DNA from: Haloarcula limicola
Lineage (GTDB): Archaea > Halobacteriota > Halobacteria > Halobacteriales > Haloarculaceae
DNA length: 64,000 nucleotides
Direction: 5' to 3'
NCBI RefSeq assembly: GCF_010119205.1
Contig: NZ_WRXM01000001.1
Location: 1,364,001 to 1,428,000, forward strand
Shown here: in pieces, positions 32,402-41,724 of the stretch
Layout of the letters: each line of letters starts with the position of its first letter
Position numbering within the stretch: the stretch's first letter is position 1
Position numbers and translations under genes: made by a program
Notes under the pieces: model-generated
What the model was told of the DNA's origin: nothing
Database searches by the model: none
Seen by the model: only the letters and a program-made list of their open reading frames with translations

Positions 32402-33373
32402 CTACCCGCGCCACGTCGGCTGGCCGTGGCTGGCGATCTCCGGCTGCATCGCCCCCGAGCCGCGTTCGGAGACGGCGCTGACGGCGTAGAACGTCGCCTC
32501 GGGGTCGCCGTTGCGCCGCCAGTGCCACCAAGTCCGCGCTAAGAGCCAGAGGCGACGGCGGCGGGTCAGGTCAGGCGTCGCCGTGAGCACGTCGTACTCC
32601 CGTTCCCGGATGAGCCGGTGGTGTTCCGCGTACAGCACCGCCGCCAGTAGGACGCCGAACTGGCAGTCCTCGGGCAGGTAGCGGATGCCCGTGACGCCCT
32701 CGCGGTACAGCTCTTCCGTGCGAGTCAGCTCCTCTTCCATCACCGCGCGGAACGCGTCGTCGACCTCGGCGTCCGCGAGTTGCGCCTCGGTGACGCCGTG
32801 ACGGGAGAGCGTCTCCTGGGGGAGGTACACCCGGCCGTAGTCGTGGATGTCCTCGCGCACGTCACGGAGGAAGTTCGAGAGCTGAAACGCCTCCGCCAGC
32901 GCCGCGGCGTGAGGCAGCGCCTCCTCCTTGCCGGGCGGATCCATCACCATCGTCATCATGTTGCCGACGGCGACGGCCGACCCGCGCATGTACCCCCGGA
33001 GGTCCTCGAACGTCTCGTAGCGGGCCCGGTCGATGTCCATCTCCATCGCGTCGACGAAGACGTTCACCTCCTCGTCGGGGATGTCGTGTTCGGCGCGGAG
33101 GTCCTGAAACGCCGAGAGGACGACGCCGTCGTCGGTGTCGTCCGGTTCGCGGTTCCCGAGCGCTGTCTCCCGAATCGCTTCGAGTCGCTCGTGCTGGACG
33201 GCGGGAGGCGGGCCGTCCGGTTGGTCGACCACCTCGTCCGCGATACGGAAGAAGGCGTACATCACGTAGGTCGGATGGCGGATGCGCTCCGGGAGCAGGC
33301 GGGTAGCGAGATGGAACGTGCGACCGGTCTGCTGTTGGATCGATTTGCTGGTACGGATATTGTCAGATGACAT
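32402..33373 (-). CDS. crtB: Phytoene synthase
   Basis: Joins two geranylgeranyl diphosphates into phytoene, the first committed carotenoid step (bacterioruberin, and retinal if a bacteriorhodopsin system exists). 323 residues. Two Asp-rich motifs bind substrate Mg: DEVVD at 46-50 and DVRED at 171-175. Other squalene/phytoene synthase features are TYVMYAFFRIADEVVD and NFLRDVREDIHDYGRVYLP. Membrane-associated enzyme. It is convergent with L15e. A Bat-like regulator gene lies upstream on the same strand, 242 bases away, which suits carotenoid control. Confidence 0.95.
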   Translation of the reverse strand: MSSDNIRTSKSIQQQTGRTFHLATRLLPERIRHPTYVMYAFFRIADEVVDQPDGPPPAVQHERLEAIRETALGNREPDDTDDGVVLSAFQDLRAEHDIPDEEVNVFVDAMEMDIDRARYETFEDLRGYMRGSAVAVGNMMTMVMDPPGKEEALPHAAALAEAFQLSNFLRDVREDIHDYGRVYLPQETLSRHGVTEAQLADAEVDDAFRAVMEEELTRTEELYREGVTGIRYLPEDCQFGVLLAAVLYAEHHRLIREREYDVLTATPDLTRRRRLWLLARTWWHWRRNGDPEATFYAVSAVSERGSGAMQPEIASHGQPTWRG

Positions 33374-33615
33374 TGAGTTCTGGCGACGGGGTGGTGGGTG
33401 AGTGGTGTTCGGATCGCGACGGTCGCGGCAGGGGGCGGAGTCGGTTTTCGTCCGCCGTCAGTAGTTCGGACCGCGGTTCATGTCACGGGTACGACATCAT
33501 AGACCCGAGTGACACTTCGTCTACATACACGTACGGAGAGTACGGCTTTAAACTGTGTGCCCAACTGCTTTGGACGAATCGCGGCGTCCGCCGGGTCGTC
33601 GACGACGAGGGCACC

Positions 33616-35208
33616 TCACCAGGTCTCGAAGACCGCTTCGAGCAGCTTCCGCTCGCCGGCCCGGAGGTGCTGATGGAACGTCGAGGGGCAGATGTCCATC
33701 GATTCGGCCAGTTCCTCGCCAGAGACGTCGCGGGGCCACTCGAAGAAGCCGCCGAGATACCCCTTGCGAAGCGCCGTCAGCTGACGGTTGGTCAAGTCGT
33801 CTTCGAGCGTGGCGAGGAACGCCTGCCGCGACATCGGCGGTTCGTCGCGGTCGCGGACCGACAGCAGGTCCGTCCCGGGGTGGGCGTCCCGGACGTGTTC
33901 GACGACGGCGCGGGTCTCGGTGGCGGCCGGAAGCACCGCGGTGACGACGGCGTGGTCGGGCGTGACGACGATATCCCGGGTCTCCGCCCCTCGGTCGGCC
34001 AGTAGCGAGACGACGGGCGGGTCCGCGACGGTGAACTCGAACAGCGACGTCGACTCCGTCGTCGAGACGTGCGTGACGGCGCTGACCTGCGGGTGGTCGG
34101 CGGCCGTCGCACACACCGCCGAGGGGTCGTCGGTCTCGACGAGGAAGAACATCGCCGACTCCTCCTCGCCCGCGACGCTGCCGCCGTACTCCATCCGACA
34201 ACCCAGTTCGCGCGCCAGCGAGAGGAAGAAGACGTCGTCGTCGCGTATCTGGAGTTCCAGTTCGGTGAAGTTGTCCGCCGTGAGCAGGCGACTGGTCTCC
34301 GTCGCGTCGATCGCCGTCGAGACCGCCTGCCCGACGGCACCGAGGACCGCGCGCTCGCGCGGGTCGAACACGTCGTCTCTGTCGGCGTACACCGTGAGTA
34401 CGCCGTACAGGGATTCACCCGCGACGAGCGGGACGGCCGCCAGCGACGCGACGTCCTCGCCCGCGAGTTCGCGGTGGACGGCGCGTATCTCGCCGGTCTC
34501 GACCTGAATCGTTTCGGTTCGGGCGGCGACCGCGACGGGGTCGTCGTCGGTCACCGGGATGCCCACGTCCGTCCCGTCGCCGTCGGGTCCGGCAGCCGAC
34601 ACCGCCGCCGGACGGAGGGTCTCGTCGCGGACGTCGAACTCGGCGATCCACGCGAAGCGGTACGAATCCACGGACGCCAGCCGGTCGACGACCGTCTGTT
34701 GGATCTCCGAGCGCGACCCCGCGGTCATCACGTCGCCGACGACCGCCGTGACGAGTCCGTCGAGTCGGTCGAGGAGGTGTTCGAGTTTCGAGCGCTCCGC
34801 TCGCAGCTGCTCGCTGCGGCGCTCGGCGTCCAGTTCGGCGAGTTTCCGCTGTGTGATGTCGACGTGCGCGACGACGACGCTGCCCGCTTCCTCGGGCGGC
34901 AACGGCGCGACGCGCATCAGAAACCACTGTTTCTCTTCGGGAGTGTGACACGGGTACTCCAAGGTGAAGAGGTCCTGGTCGCCGTCCATGACCGCCTTCA
35001 GCCCCGCGACGGCCTCGGCGGCGTACTCGTCGGCTTCGACGTCCGTCGTCTCGAAGTAGTTCACGCCCTGCATGTCGCCGTCGTCCACGCCGGCGAACTC
35101 CCGCCAGGCGCGGTTCGTCACGAGGATCGTGCCGTCGTCGTCGAGGACGGCGACGTTGATGGGCAGCGTATCGAGCGTCGCACGCGCGAGTGTCTCTGGT
35201 GGCTTCAT
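33616..35208 (-). CDS. Bat-like PAS-GAF-HTH_10 regulator
   Basis: Regulator of 530 residues. A PAS domain (about residues 8-120, NVAVLDDDGTILVTNRAW) is followed by a coiled linker (RKLAELDAERRSEQLRAERS), a GAF domain (about 150-300, AVPLVAGESLYGVLTVYADR), a Bat-associated domain and a C-terminal HTH_10 (LTNRQLTALRKGYLGGFF, then ELAESMDICPSTFHQHL). The PAS domain lacks the NCRFLQ cysteine motif of LOV domains, so blue-light flavin adduct formation is unlikely. Bat in Halobacterium activates bop, brp and crtB1; here the gene sits upstream of crtB. ATG at 35208; earlier in-frame starts fall in sequence without domain pattern. Confidence 0.85.
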   Translation of the reverse strand: MKPPETLARATLDTLPINVAVLDDDGTILVTNRAWREFAGVDDGDMQGVNYFETTDVEADEYAAEAVAGLKAVMDGDQDLFTLEYPCHTPEEKQWFLMRVAPLPPEEAGSVVVAHVDITQRKLAELDAERRSEQLRAERSKLEHLLDRLDGLVTAVVGDVMTAGSRSEIQQTVVDRLASVDSYRFAWIAEFDVRDETLRPAAVSAAGPDGDGTDVGIPVTDDDPVAVAARTETIQVETGEIRAVHRELAGEDVASLAAVPLVAGESLYGVLTVYADRDDVFDPRERAVLGAVGQAVSTAIDATETSRLLTADNFTELELQIRDDDVFFLSLARELGCRMEYGGSVAGEEESAMFFLVETDDPSAVCATAADHPQVSAVTHVSTTESTSLFEFTVADPPVVSLLADRGAETRDIVVTPDHAVVTAVLPAATETRAVVEHVRDAHPGTDLLSVRDRDEPPMSRQAFLATLEDDLTNRQLTALRKGYLGGFFEWPRDVSGEELAESMDICPSTFHQHLRAGERKLLEAVFETW

Positions 35209-35363
35209 CGCGGTAGATCCGGCACGGTGGGCCGATAGCAGGTGTAATGGCGGCATCCGAATAAACGTGTGGACGGGCGACCCCATCAGATGGGTATCGG
35301 GAACGTCCCCCGAGTGGCCGCCCGGCGAAAACATCTATATCGTGGGGGTCGCTATCTCGGTGT

Positions 35364-35639
35364 ATGTTCGGCTCCCGGACGGACCGGGAGATGGTGACCT
35401 GCATCGCCTGCGGGGAACGCCTCTCGCGGTCGGACGCCCGCGAATACGACAAGCACGGCGACCGGTGGGACCGCCGGGACAAGACCTTCGAGTACGTCTG
35501 TAAGGCCTGTTTCGGCGAGATGTCACGTCACCCGAGAGGCGACCTCGAAGCGACGCTCGACGCCGCCGGCGCGGGCGAGACCGACCGCGAGACGTTTCTG
35601 GAGCAGTTCCGAGAGCTGTCTCGGAGCGAGTCGGAGTGA
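35364..35639 (+). CDS. Small zinc-binding protein
   Basis: Ninety-one residues. Two CxxC pairs (CIACGERLSRSD near residue 13, and CKACFGEM near 46) form one zinc ribbon, with a charged C-terminal helix (RETFLEQFRELSRSESE). Conserved small haloarchaeal zinc proteins of this kind are common and uncharacterised. The ATG is the first one after an A/T-rich stretch (CATCTATATCG) which may hold the promoter. Confidence 0.75.
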   Translation: MFGSRTDREMVTCIACGERLSRSDAREYDKHGDRWDRRDKTFEYVCKACFGEMSRHPRGDLEATLDAAGAGETDRETFLEQFRELSRSESE

Positions 35640-35706
35640 GAGTCGCGAGCAGTCGAGATATCCCCACCCCGACAGTCCTAACTACACCCTGGGCGTAGCC
35701 GGGGAC

Positions 35707-37041
35707 ATGACCACCGAAGACGCCCAGTCGGCCGCAGGGACGCCGGAGGGGCAGGGCCCCGTCGAGATCGACGAAGAGGTCGCCCGCCACATGGAGAACA
35801 AGCGCGAGGAACTGTTCGAGAAGTTCGGCATCCGCGACGAGTTCCCGCCCGAGGTCCTCGAAGAGGCCGAGGAGCGCACCCAGGACGTGCAGGCCGAGAT
35901 TCAGGACGAGGGCGAGGAGCGCCGGGACCTCCGGGACCTGACGACGTGGACGACCGACCCGATCGACGCCCAGGACTTCGACGACGCCATCTCCGTCGAG
36001 GAGCGCGACGACGAGTACGTCCTCTGGGTCCACATCGCCGACGTGACCCACTACGTCAACCCCGATACGGCGATGTGGGACGAGGCCGTCGAGCGCGGGA
36101 ACACCGTCTATCTGCCGGGGTACACCATCCACATGCTCCCGCCGGTGCTCGCAGAGACCGTCTGCTCGCTGGTCCCCAACGAGGACCGACTGGCCCACAC
36201 CGTCGAGATGCACCTCGACAAGGACGACCTGGGCTACGACGAGATCGAGATCTACAAGTCCGTCATCGAGAGCGACGCCCGCCTGACCTACACCGAGGCC
36301 GAGAACTTACTCGACGACCCCGACAGCGCCGGCGACCACTTAGAAGACGATAGCGTCGACCTCGCCGAGAAGACCCGCGAGGTCTGGGAACTGGCCGACC
36401 GGATGCACGAGCAGCGAAAGGAGGAGGGGTCGCTCGTCCTCAACCCCGCGCGGGACCGCGCCCACACCATCATCGAGGAGTGCATGCTGAAGGCCAACAA
36501 GGCCGTCACGCACGAACTCATGTGGGGCCGCGGCGTCGAGGCGATGTACCGCGTCCACCCCCAGCCCAGCCCCGACGAGTGGGACGAGGCGCTGGTCGAG
36601 ATCCAGGAACTCGACGGCGTCTCCATCCCCGGCTCGGCGTGGGACGACCCGCGCAAGGCCGTCAACGCGACGCTCGAAGACGCCCCCCAGCGCCAACTCG
36701 ATAAGATCCAGTGGGCCGTGATGAAGGTGATGCCCCGTGCGAAGTACATGAACGACCCCTTCGGCGGCCACCACGCGCTGAACTTCGAGATCTACGGCCA
36801 CTTCACCTCGCCCATCCGTCGGCTCTCGGACCTCATCAACCACTGGATCGTCTACACCAACGACGTGCCCGAGGACCTCGTGGCGCTCTGTGACCGAGCC
36901 AGCGACCGCCAGAAGGACGCAGAACAGTGCGAACGCGAGTACAAGCAGTTCTTAGAGGAGATCGGGCTCGACCCGTCGGCAGTGAACAACCGCGGCATCG
37001 AGATCGTCGACGAGGACGAGGAAGAAGCAGCGGAGGAGTAG
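35707..37041 (+). CDS. rnr: Ribonuclease R-type exoribonuclease (RNB domain)
   Basis: A 444-residue RNB-family nuclease, a 3' to 5' RNase. The catalytic Asp cluster reads DPIDAQDFDDAIS near residue 84. WVHIADVTHYV, YLPGYTIHMLPPVL, and HFTSPIRRLSDLINHW complete the RNB core. Unlike bacterial RNase R/II (about 640-810 residues) it has only a short acidic helical N-terminus and no visible cold-shock or S1 domain. The acidic tail ends EDEEEAAEE. It is known that haloarchaea lack an exosome and use such an RNase. The ATG follows a clear gap. Confidence 0.9.
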   Translation: MTTEDAQSAAGTPEGQGPVEIDEEVARHMENKREELFEKFGIRDEFPPEVLEEAEERTQDVQAEIQDEGEERRDLRDLTTWTTDPIDAQDFDDAISVEERDDEYVLWVHIADVTHYVNPDTAMWDEAVERGNTVYLPGYTIHMLPPVLAETVCSLVPNEDRLAHTVEMHLDKDDLGYDEIEIYKSVIESDARLTYTEAENLLDDPDSAGDHLEDDSVDLAEKTREVWELADRMHEQRKEEGSLVLNPARDRAHTIIEECMLKANKAVTHELMWGRGVEAMYRVHPQPSPDEWDEALVEIQELDGVSIPGSAWDDPRKAVNATLEDAPQRQLDKIQWAVMKVMPRAKYMNDPFGGHHALNFEIYGHFTSPIRRLSDLINHWIVYTNDVPEDLVALCDRASDRQKDAEQCEREYKQFLEEIGLDPSAVNNRGIEIVDEDEEEAAEE

Positions 37042-37045
37042 CGAA

Positions 37046-37402
37046 TCAGGACGGGGCCTCGCCCTCGGGGAGGTACTGCTGACTCCACTGCCACAGTTCC
37101 TCGATGAGCGGCCCGAGGTCGGTTCCGGCGTCGGTCAGCGCGTACTCGACGCGGACGGGTTTCGCGTCGATGACGTCGCGGCTGACCACGCCGGCGGCCT
37201 CCAGGTCGTCGAGCGACTCCGAGAGCACCTTATCAGAGATGCCCTCGACGGACGCTTTGAGGTCGTTGAAGCCGATGGGACCCTCTCGCTGGAGGGTGTG
37301 GATCAGGATCGGGTGCCACTTCTTGCCCAAGATGGCGGTCGCCCGGCGGAGTTGCTGGCGCTCGCCGGCGCGTCTTCCCACCCCCTCCCCATCGGAGTCC
37401 AT
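37046..37402 (-). CDS. HxlR-family transcription regulator
   Basis: A 118-residue winged-helix regulator. AILGKKWHPILIHTLQREGP, GFNDLKASVEGISDKVLSESL and AGVVSRDVIDAKPVRVEYALT match HxlR proteins, which act as dimers on nearby promoters and often sense redox, electrophile or metabolite signals. The start ATG at 37402 gives the usual family length. Divergent from the ABC exporter at 37495, so it may control it. Its 3' end is four bases from the RNase gene. Confidence 0.85.
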   Translation of the reverse strand: MDSDGEGVGRRAGERQQLRRATAILGKKWHPILIHTLQREGPIGFNDLKASVEGISDKVLSESLDDLEAAGVVSRDVIDAKPVRVEYALTDAGTDLGPLIEELWQWSQQYLPEGEAPS

Positions 37403-37494
37403 GCTTTCGCGTTCAGGTGGGCCGAACATATAGGTACTGGCGGCGAGCGAGCGAGTGGACAAGAGCTATTGCGCCGTCGGTCGGCATCGGGCGT

Positions 37495-38238
37495 ATGTGC
37501 CCTCCACCAGCGATCGCCATCGAGAACTTGACCAAGCGCTATGGCGACGCCGTCGCCGTTACGGACCTCGACCTCACCGTCGACTCGGGCGAGGTGTTCG
37601 GCTTCCTCGGTCCGAACGGGGCCGGGAAGACCTCGACCATCCGCATCCTGACGACGCTGACCGAACCCACCTCGGGTTCCGCCCGCGTCGCCGGCCACTC
37701 GGTGACCGACCGCGCGAGCGTCGTCGAACACATCGGCGTCCTGCCCGAGGAGCCGCCGCTGTACGAGGAGCTCACGGGCCGCGAGCAACTGGAGTACATC
37801 GCCGGGCTACGCGGCTACGAGGACTGGGACCGCGTCGAATCCCTCCTCGAACGGTTCGACCTCGCCGACGACGCCGACCGCCGCGTCGGGACGTACTCGA
37901 AGGGGATGAAGCAGAAGGTCGGGCTCGTCCAGGCGCTGTTGCACGAACCCGAGGTGCTCTTCCTGGACGAACCCACCAGCGGTCTCGACCCGCGGGCGGC
38001 CCGAACGGTGCGTGACACCATCAGCGAGGTCGCCGCGGCCGACACCACCGTCTTCCTCTCGACGCACATCCTCCCGGTCGTCGAGGAACTGGCCGACACC
38101 GTCGGGGTGCTCTACGACGGCGACCTCGTGGCCGAAGGGACACCGGCCGACCTGACCGCCGACGTCGAGGCCGGGAGCACGCTCGAAGACGTGTTCCTCG
38201 ACGTGACGAGCGAACGCGGGCAGCCGGCGGAGCGATGA
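37495..38238 (+). CDS. ABC transporter ATP-binding protein (exporter type)
   Basis: A 247-residue ATPase. Walker A GPNGAGKTSTI, Q-loop region HIGVLPEEPPLYEELT, signature TYSKGMKQKVGLVQ, Walker B EVLFLDEPTSGLDP, H-loop FLSTHILPVVEELAD. Belongs to the CcmA/DrrA type that pairs with ABC-2 permeases for export. Cys residues CPPP at the N-terminus are of no known meaning. Overlaps the permease start by 4 bases. Substrate unknown. Confidence 0.93.
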   Translation: MCPPPAIAIENLTKRYGDAVAVTDLDLTVDSGEVFGFLGPNGAGKTSTIRILTTLTEPTSGSARVAGHSVTDRASVVEHIGVLPEEPPLYEELTGREQLEYIAGLRGYEDWDRVESLLERFDLADDADRRVGTYSKGMKQKVGLVQALLHEPEVLFLDEPTSGLDPRAARTVRDTISEVAAADTTVFLSTHILPVVEELADTVGVLYDGDLVAEGTPADLTADVEAGSTLEDVFLDVTSERGQPAER

Positions 38239-39854
38239 TGCGGCCGAGCGCCCGCCGCGTCCGCCTCGTCGCCCGGACCGAACTGCGAAGGACGTGGCGC
38301 AACCTCCGCGACAGCACCCGCGGCGTCGTCATGTTGCTCGGTGGCGGACTCATGATTCCGCTGTACAGCCTGGGGATGGGCGCGCTCGCGTACTTCGGCG
38401 GGAGCGCGCTCGCGGAGACCGATATCCGACAACTACGCTCGGCCGCGCTGAGCGTGCTGGCGATGCTGCTGGCGCTCGTCGTCTTCGTGGAACTCCAGCG
38501 CTCGGCGAAGCAGGTCGGCGAGCCCGACGGGCTCGACGGCCTACTGACCACGATTCCCTACGTCGACGTGCTCGCCGGTGTCCTCACCGCCGAGTTCGTC
38601 CGGATACTGGGCGCGCTCGGGCTGCCGCTGCTCGCGTTCGCCGTCGGGCTGACGGTCGGGGCCGGCCACCCGCTCGTCTTCCCGGCGGTCCTGCTGACGA
38701 CGTTGCTCGTCACCGCGCTGGGCGCGCTCCTCGGTTACGCCGGCGGGCTGACGGTGAAACTCGCCGCCGCTCGCTCGGCGTTCGTCGCCCGGCACCGCGC
38801 CAGCGTCGGCTCTCTCGCGTCGATGGGTCTCGTCGTCGGCTGGATCGGTCTCTCGACGGTGTCGTCAGTCCAGCGGTCGGTGCTCCGCGCGGTCACTCGC
38901 TCGCCGCTCGCCTGGCTCGGCGACATCGTCCTCGTCGCGTTGCCGGACGTCCCGGCCTCCCCGCTCGCGGCGGCCGGCGGTTGGGCGCTCCTCCTCGGTA
39001 GCGTCGTCGCCGCCGCCGTCGGAACCCGGTGGCTCGCCCGAGCGGTGTGGTACGTCGACCCCGTCCAACCCGACCACGAGTTCGACGCGGACGAGCGGAC
39101 GCTCTCGGATCGGCTCCTCACCGGCCGCGTCTCGACGGCGACCCGCGTGGTCGCCCAGAAGTCCTGGCTCCGGGCGAAGCGCTCGCCCTTCACCGTCCAG
39201 TTCGCCGTCGCGCCGCTCTTCCTGCTCGTCTATCAGGGCCAGTTCCTGCTGACCGGCGGCCCGGTCCCGGCGACGCTCCCGCTGACGGCGGGTCTGGCCA
39301 GCGCATCGGCGTTCGGCGCGGCGTTCACGCTCAACCCGCTCGGCGGCGAGGAACGCGTCCTCCCGCTGACGCTGACCGCGAACGTCTCCGGCCGGGAGTT
39401 CCTCGCGGGGCTCGTCATCGCGGGCGTCCTCCCCGGTCTCCCCGTGACAATGACGCTCGTCGGCGGCCTCGGCGTCGTCGCCGGGCTCGGCCCGGCCGCG
39501 CTCGGGACCGCTCTCGCGACGGCGTTCGTCGCGACGCTCGCCGCCCCGGCAGTCGCCGCCGGGACCGGCGTCGTCTTCCCGAAGTTCGAGACCTCGTCGG
39601 TTCACGGCCGCGAGGTGACCGTCCCCAGCAGTTGGGCGTTCCTGTCGTACTTCGCCCTCCTCGCCGTCGCCGTCCTCCCGGCGAGCGCGGCGTTCCTGTT
39701 CGCCGTCGATCCGCCGTTCTCGGTCCCCTTCCCCGTCGGAACGCCGGTCTCGCTCGGCATTGGTCTTGGCGTCACCGTCGTCCTCTTAGGTGCCATCGGC
39801 GGCCTCGGCTACCGCTACGCCGCGAACCGCGTCGCCACCTACCGGCTTCCCTGA
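38235..39854 (+). CDS. ABC-2-type permease
   Basis: Integral membrane partner of the upstream ATPase, 539 residues, with about 12 hydrophobic segments. N-terminal basic segment (RRVRLVARTELRRTWRNLRD) precedes the first helix. Large size for an ABC-2 permease and its internal symmetry (helices about 35-240 and 310-530) suggest two fused halves. A start at 38238 is equally possible. Substrate unknown. The operon is divergent from the HxlR gene. Confidence 0.85.
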   Translation: MMRPSARRVRLVARTELRRTWRNLRDSTRGVVMLLGGGLMIPLYSLGMGALAYFGGSALAETDIRQLRSAALSVLAMLLALVVFVELQRSAKQVGEPDGLDGLLTTIPYVDVLAGVLTAEFVRILGALGLPLLAFAVGLTVGAGHPLVFPAVLLTTLLVTALGALLGYAGGLTVKLAAARSAFVARHRASVGSLASMGLVVGWIGLSTVSSVQRSVLRAVTRSPLAWLGDIVLVALPDVPASPLAAAGGWALLLGSVVAAAVGTRWLARAVWYVDPVQPDHEFDADERTLSDRLLTGRVSTATRVVAQKSWLRAKRSPFTVQFAVAPLFLLVYQGQFLLTGGPVPATLPLTAGLASASAFGAAFTLNPLGGEERVLPLTLTANVSGREFLAGLVIAGVLPGLPVTMTLVGGLGVVAGLGPAALGTALATAFVATLAAPAVAAGTGVVFPKFETSSVHGREVTVPSSWAFLSYFALLAVAVLPASAAFLFAVDPPFSVPFPVGTPVSLGIGLGVTVVLLGAIGGLGYRYAANRVATYRLP

Positions 39855-39860
39855 CCCGAT

Positions 39861-40478
39861 TCAACAGATCGGCCTCGGATCCAGCCCCATCCCGTTCAGC
39901 GTCTCGGCGTACTCCTCGTACGCGACGCCGATAGCCTCGATAGCCGCGTCACGGGCCGTCTCGCGGCCCTCGTCGTCGAGTTCCGCGAGCGCGTCTCGCG
40001 CCGCGCCGAGGTCGCCCGCGGCGGCCCGGATCTCCCGGAAGGTGTCGGCGCTTTCCTCGTCGGCCTCGTTGACGAAGAAGCTCACCACCTGCAGGTAGAA
40101 CCGATCGGCGACCAGCGGGACCGCCACGAGCCCCGCGCCGACTCGCTCGGCCGTCCCGTCGACGGTTTCGAGGTGTCCCGAGAGCGCGTCCGTCTCCGCG
40201 TCGGCTGCCGTCGCGTCGTCCCCCGCGATACGGTCGACCCGCTCGGTCGCCGCCGACGCCGCGTCGGCGAAGCGGTTCGCAGTCGCGCCCCCGCTCTCGT
40301 CGGCCCACGCGGCCAGCGCGCTCGCTCGCCCGCGTTCGCGCGTGATCGCCGCTTCGCGGACCGCATCGCTCGTCAGGTCCGCGCCCGTCACCGCGACGAG
40401 CAGTTTGTCCGACCCCAGCCGCTCCAGTTCGCTCGCGCTCGCCTCGCGCACCGCATCGAGTGTATCGGCCGCGTCCAT
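39861..40478 (-). CDS. Conserved acidic helical protein, unknown function
   Basis: A 205-residue, almost all-helical soluble protein. Pattern DAADTLDAVREASASELERLG at the start, VPLVADRFYLQVVSFFVNEADEES in the centre, and LNGMGLDPRPIC at the end suggest a four-helix bundle, possibly ferritin-like or rubrerythrin-like, yet no ExxH metal motif is evident. It converges with the permease gene (6 bases apart) and diverges from the rhodanese-MBL gene. I do not recognise the family. Confidence 0.65.
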   Translation of the reverse strand: MDAADTLDAVREASASELERLGSDKLLVAVTGADLTSDAVREAAITRERGRASALAAWADESGGATANRFADAASAATERVDRIAGDDATAADAETDALSGHLETVDGTAERVGAGLVAVPLVADRFYLQVVSFFVNEADEESADTFREIRAAAGDLGAARDALAELDDEGRETARDAAIEAIGVAYEEYAETLNGMGLDPRPIC

Positions 40479-40548
40479 GCCGACGGGAGGGGCGCTCGAT
40501 TCATAGAACCCCCGCCCGATTTATCGCCCGGCGACTCTTAGTTCGCGC

Positions 40549-41724
40549 ATGGCCGAGGAGTATCCCGACCCGCCGGCCGACCACCCGTCGCTGTCGGCGG
40601 CTGACCTGAAACGCCGCCTCGACGCCGGCGACCCCGTCCGCCTGCTGGATGTCCGCGACCGCGACGAGTTCGAGCAGTGGCGCGTCGACGGCCCGTCGGT
40701 GACCGCGACGCAACTGCCGTTCGCCAAGTTCTTGCAGGCGAAGGTGACCGACGGCGTGGCCGACCTCGCCGACGATATCGCCGGCGACGGCCCCATCACG
40801 GTCGTCTGTGCCCGCGGCGAGTCGAGCGCGTTCGTCGCCGGACTGCTGACCGACTACGGCTTCGACGCCCACAACCTCGCCGACGGAATGGAGGGCTGGG
40901 CGCGCCTCTACGAGAGTCACGAGATTCCCTGCGACGACGCCACCGTCTTCCAGTACCAGCGCCCCTCGTCGGGCTGTCTGTCGTATCTGGTAGTCAGCGA
41001 CGGCGACGCCGCCGTCGTCGATCCGCTCCGGACCTTCGCCGACCGCTACGTCACCGACGCCGCCGACCGCGACGCCGCGCTCCGCTACGCCGTCGACACG
41101 CACGTCCACGCCGACCACGTCAGCGGCCTCCGCGAACTCGCCACGGATCACGATGTCGAACCGATGTTGCCGGCCCGTGCAGCCGACCGCGGCGTCGCCT
41201 TCGCTGTGACCGAGCTCAACGACGACGCCGAGATCGCCGTCGGGTCGGCGGCGCTCGCCGCGGTCCCGCTGCCGGGCCACACGACCGGCATGACCGGGTT
41301 CGCCGTCGGCGACGTCCTCCTCACCGGCGACAGCGTCTTCGTCGAGAGCGTCGCCCGCCCCGACCTGGAGTCCGACGCCGACGGCACCCGCGACCTCGCG
41401 CGCTCGCTGTACGAGACGCTGACCCGGCGACTCGCCGACTTCCACGACGATACAGTCGTCGCACCCGGACACTACTCCGAGAGCGCCGAGCGAGCCGGCG
41501 ACGGGACCTACACCGCCCGCTTGGGCGATATCCGCGAGCGTCTCCCCGCCTTCGAGATGGACCGCGAGACGTTCGTCGAGCGCGTCTGCGCCGACATTCC
41601 GCCGCGACCGGCCAACTTCGAACGTATCGTCGCCGTCAACCTCGGGACCGACACCGCCGACGCGGAGGCCGCCTTCGAACTCGAGCTCGGCCCGAACAAC
41701 TGCGCGGCCGCGCCGATGGACTAA
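40549..41724 (+). CDS. Rhodanese-metallo-beta-lactamase fusion
   Basis: A 391-residue fusion. Residues about 15-120 are a rhodanese domain with catalytic Cys87 in VVCARGESSA. Residues about 135-370 are an MBL-fold domain with THVHADHVSG (His185, His187, Asp189, His190), PLPGHTTGMTG and LTGDSVFV. This looks like a persulfide dioxygenase/sulfurtransferase, which would oxidise or relay sulfane sulfur in the cytosol. In bacterial enzymes the order is often MBL first; here rhodanese is first. It overlaps the convergent HTH gene by 4 bases. Confidence 0.88.
   Translation: MAEEYPDPPADHPSLSAADLKRRLDAGDPVRLLDVRDRDEFEQWRVDGPSVTATQLPFAKFLQAKVTDGVADLADDIAGDGPITVVCARGESSAFVAGLLTDYGFDAHNLADGMEGWARLYESHEIPCDDATVFQYQRPSSGCLSYLVVSDGDAAVVDPLRTFADRYVTDAADRDAALRYAVDTHVHADHVSGLRELATDHDVEPMLPARAADRGVAFAVTELNDDAEIAVGSAALAAVPLPGHTTGMTGFAVGDVLLTGDSVFVESVARPDLESDADGTRDLARSLYETLTRRLADFHDDTVVAPGHYSESAERAGDGTYTARLGDIRERLPAFEMDRETFVERVCADIPPRPANFERIVAVNLGTDTADAEAAFELELGPNNCAAAPMD

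Noticed and set aside
37417-37495. N-terminal extension of the ABC ATPase
   Set aside because: The ATPase domain starts right after the ATG at 37495, and the upstream stretch is promoter and overlaps the divergent HxlR promoter.
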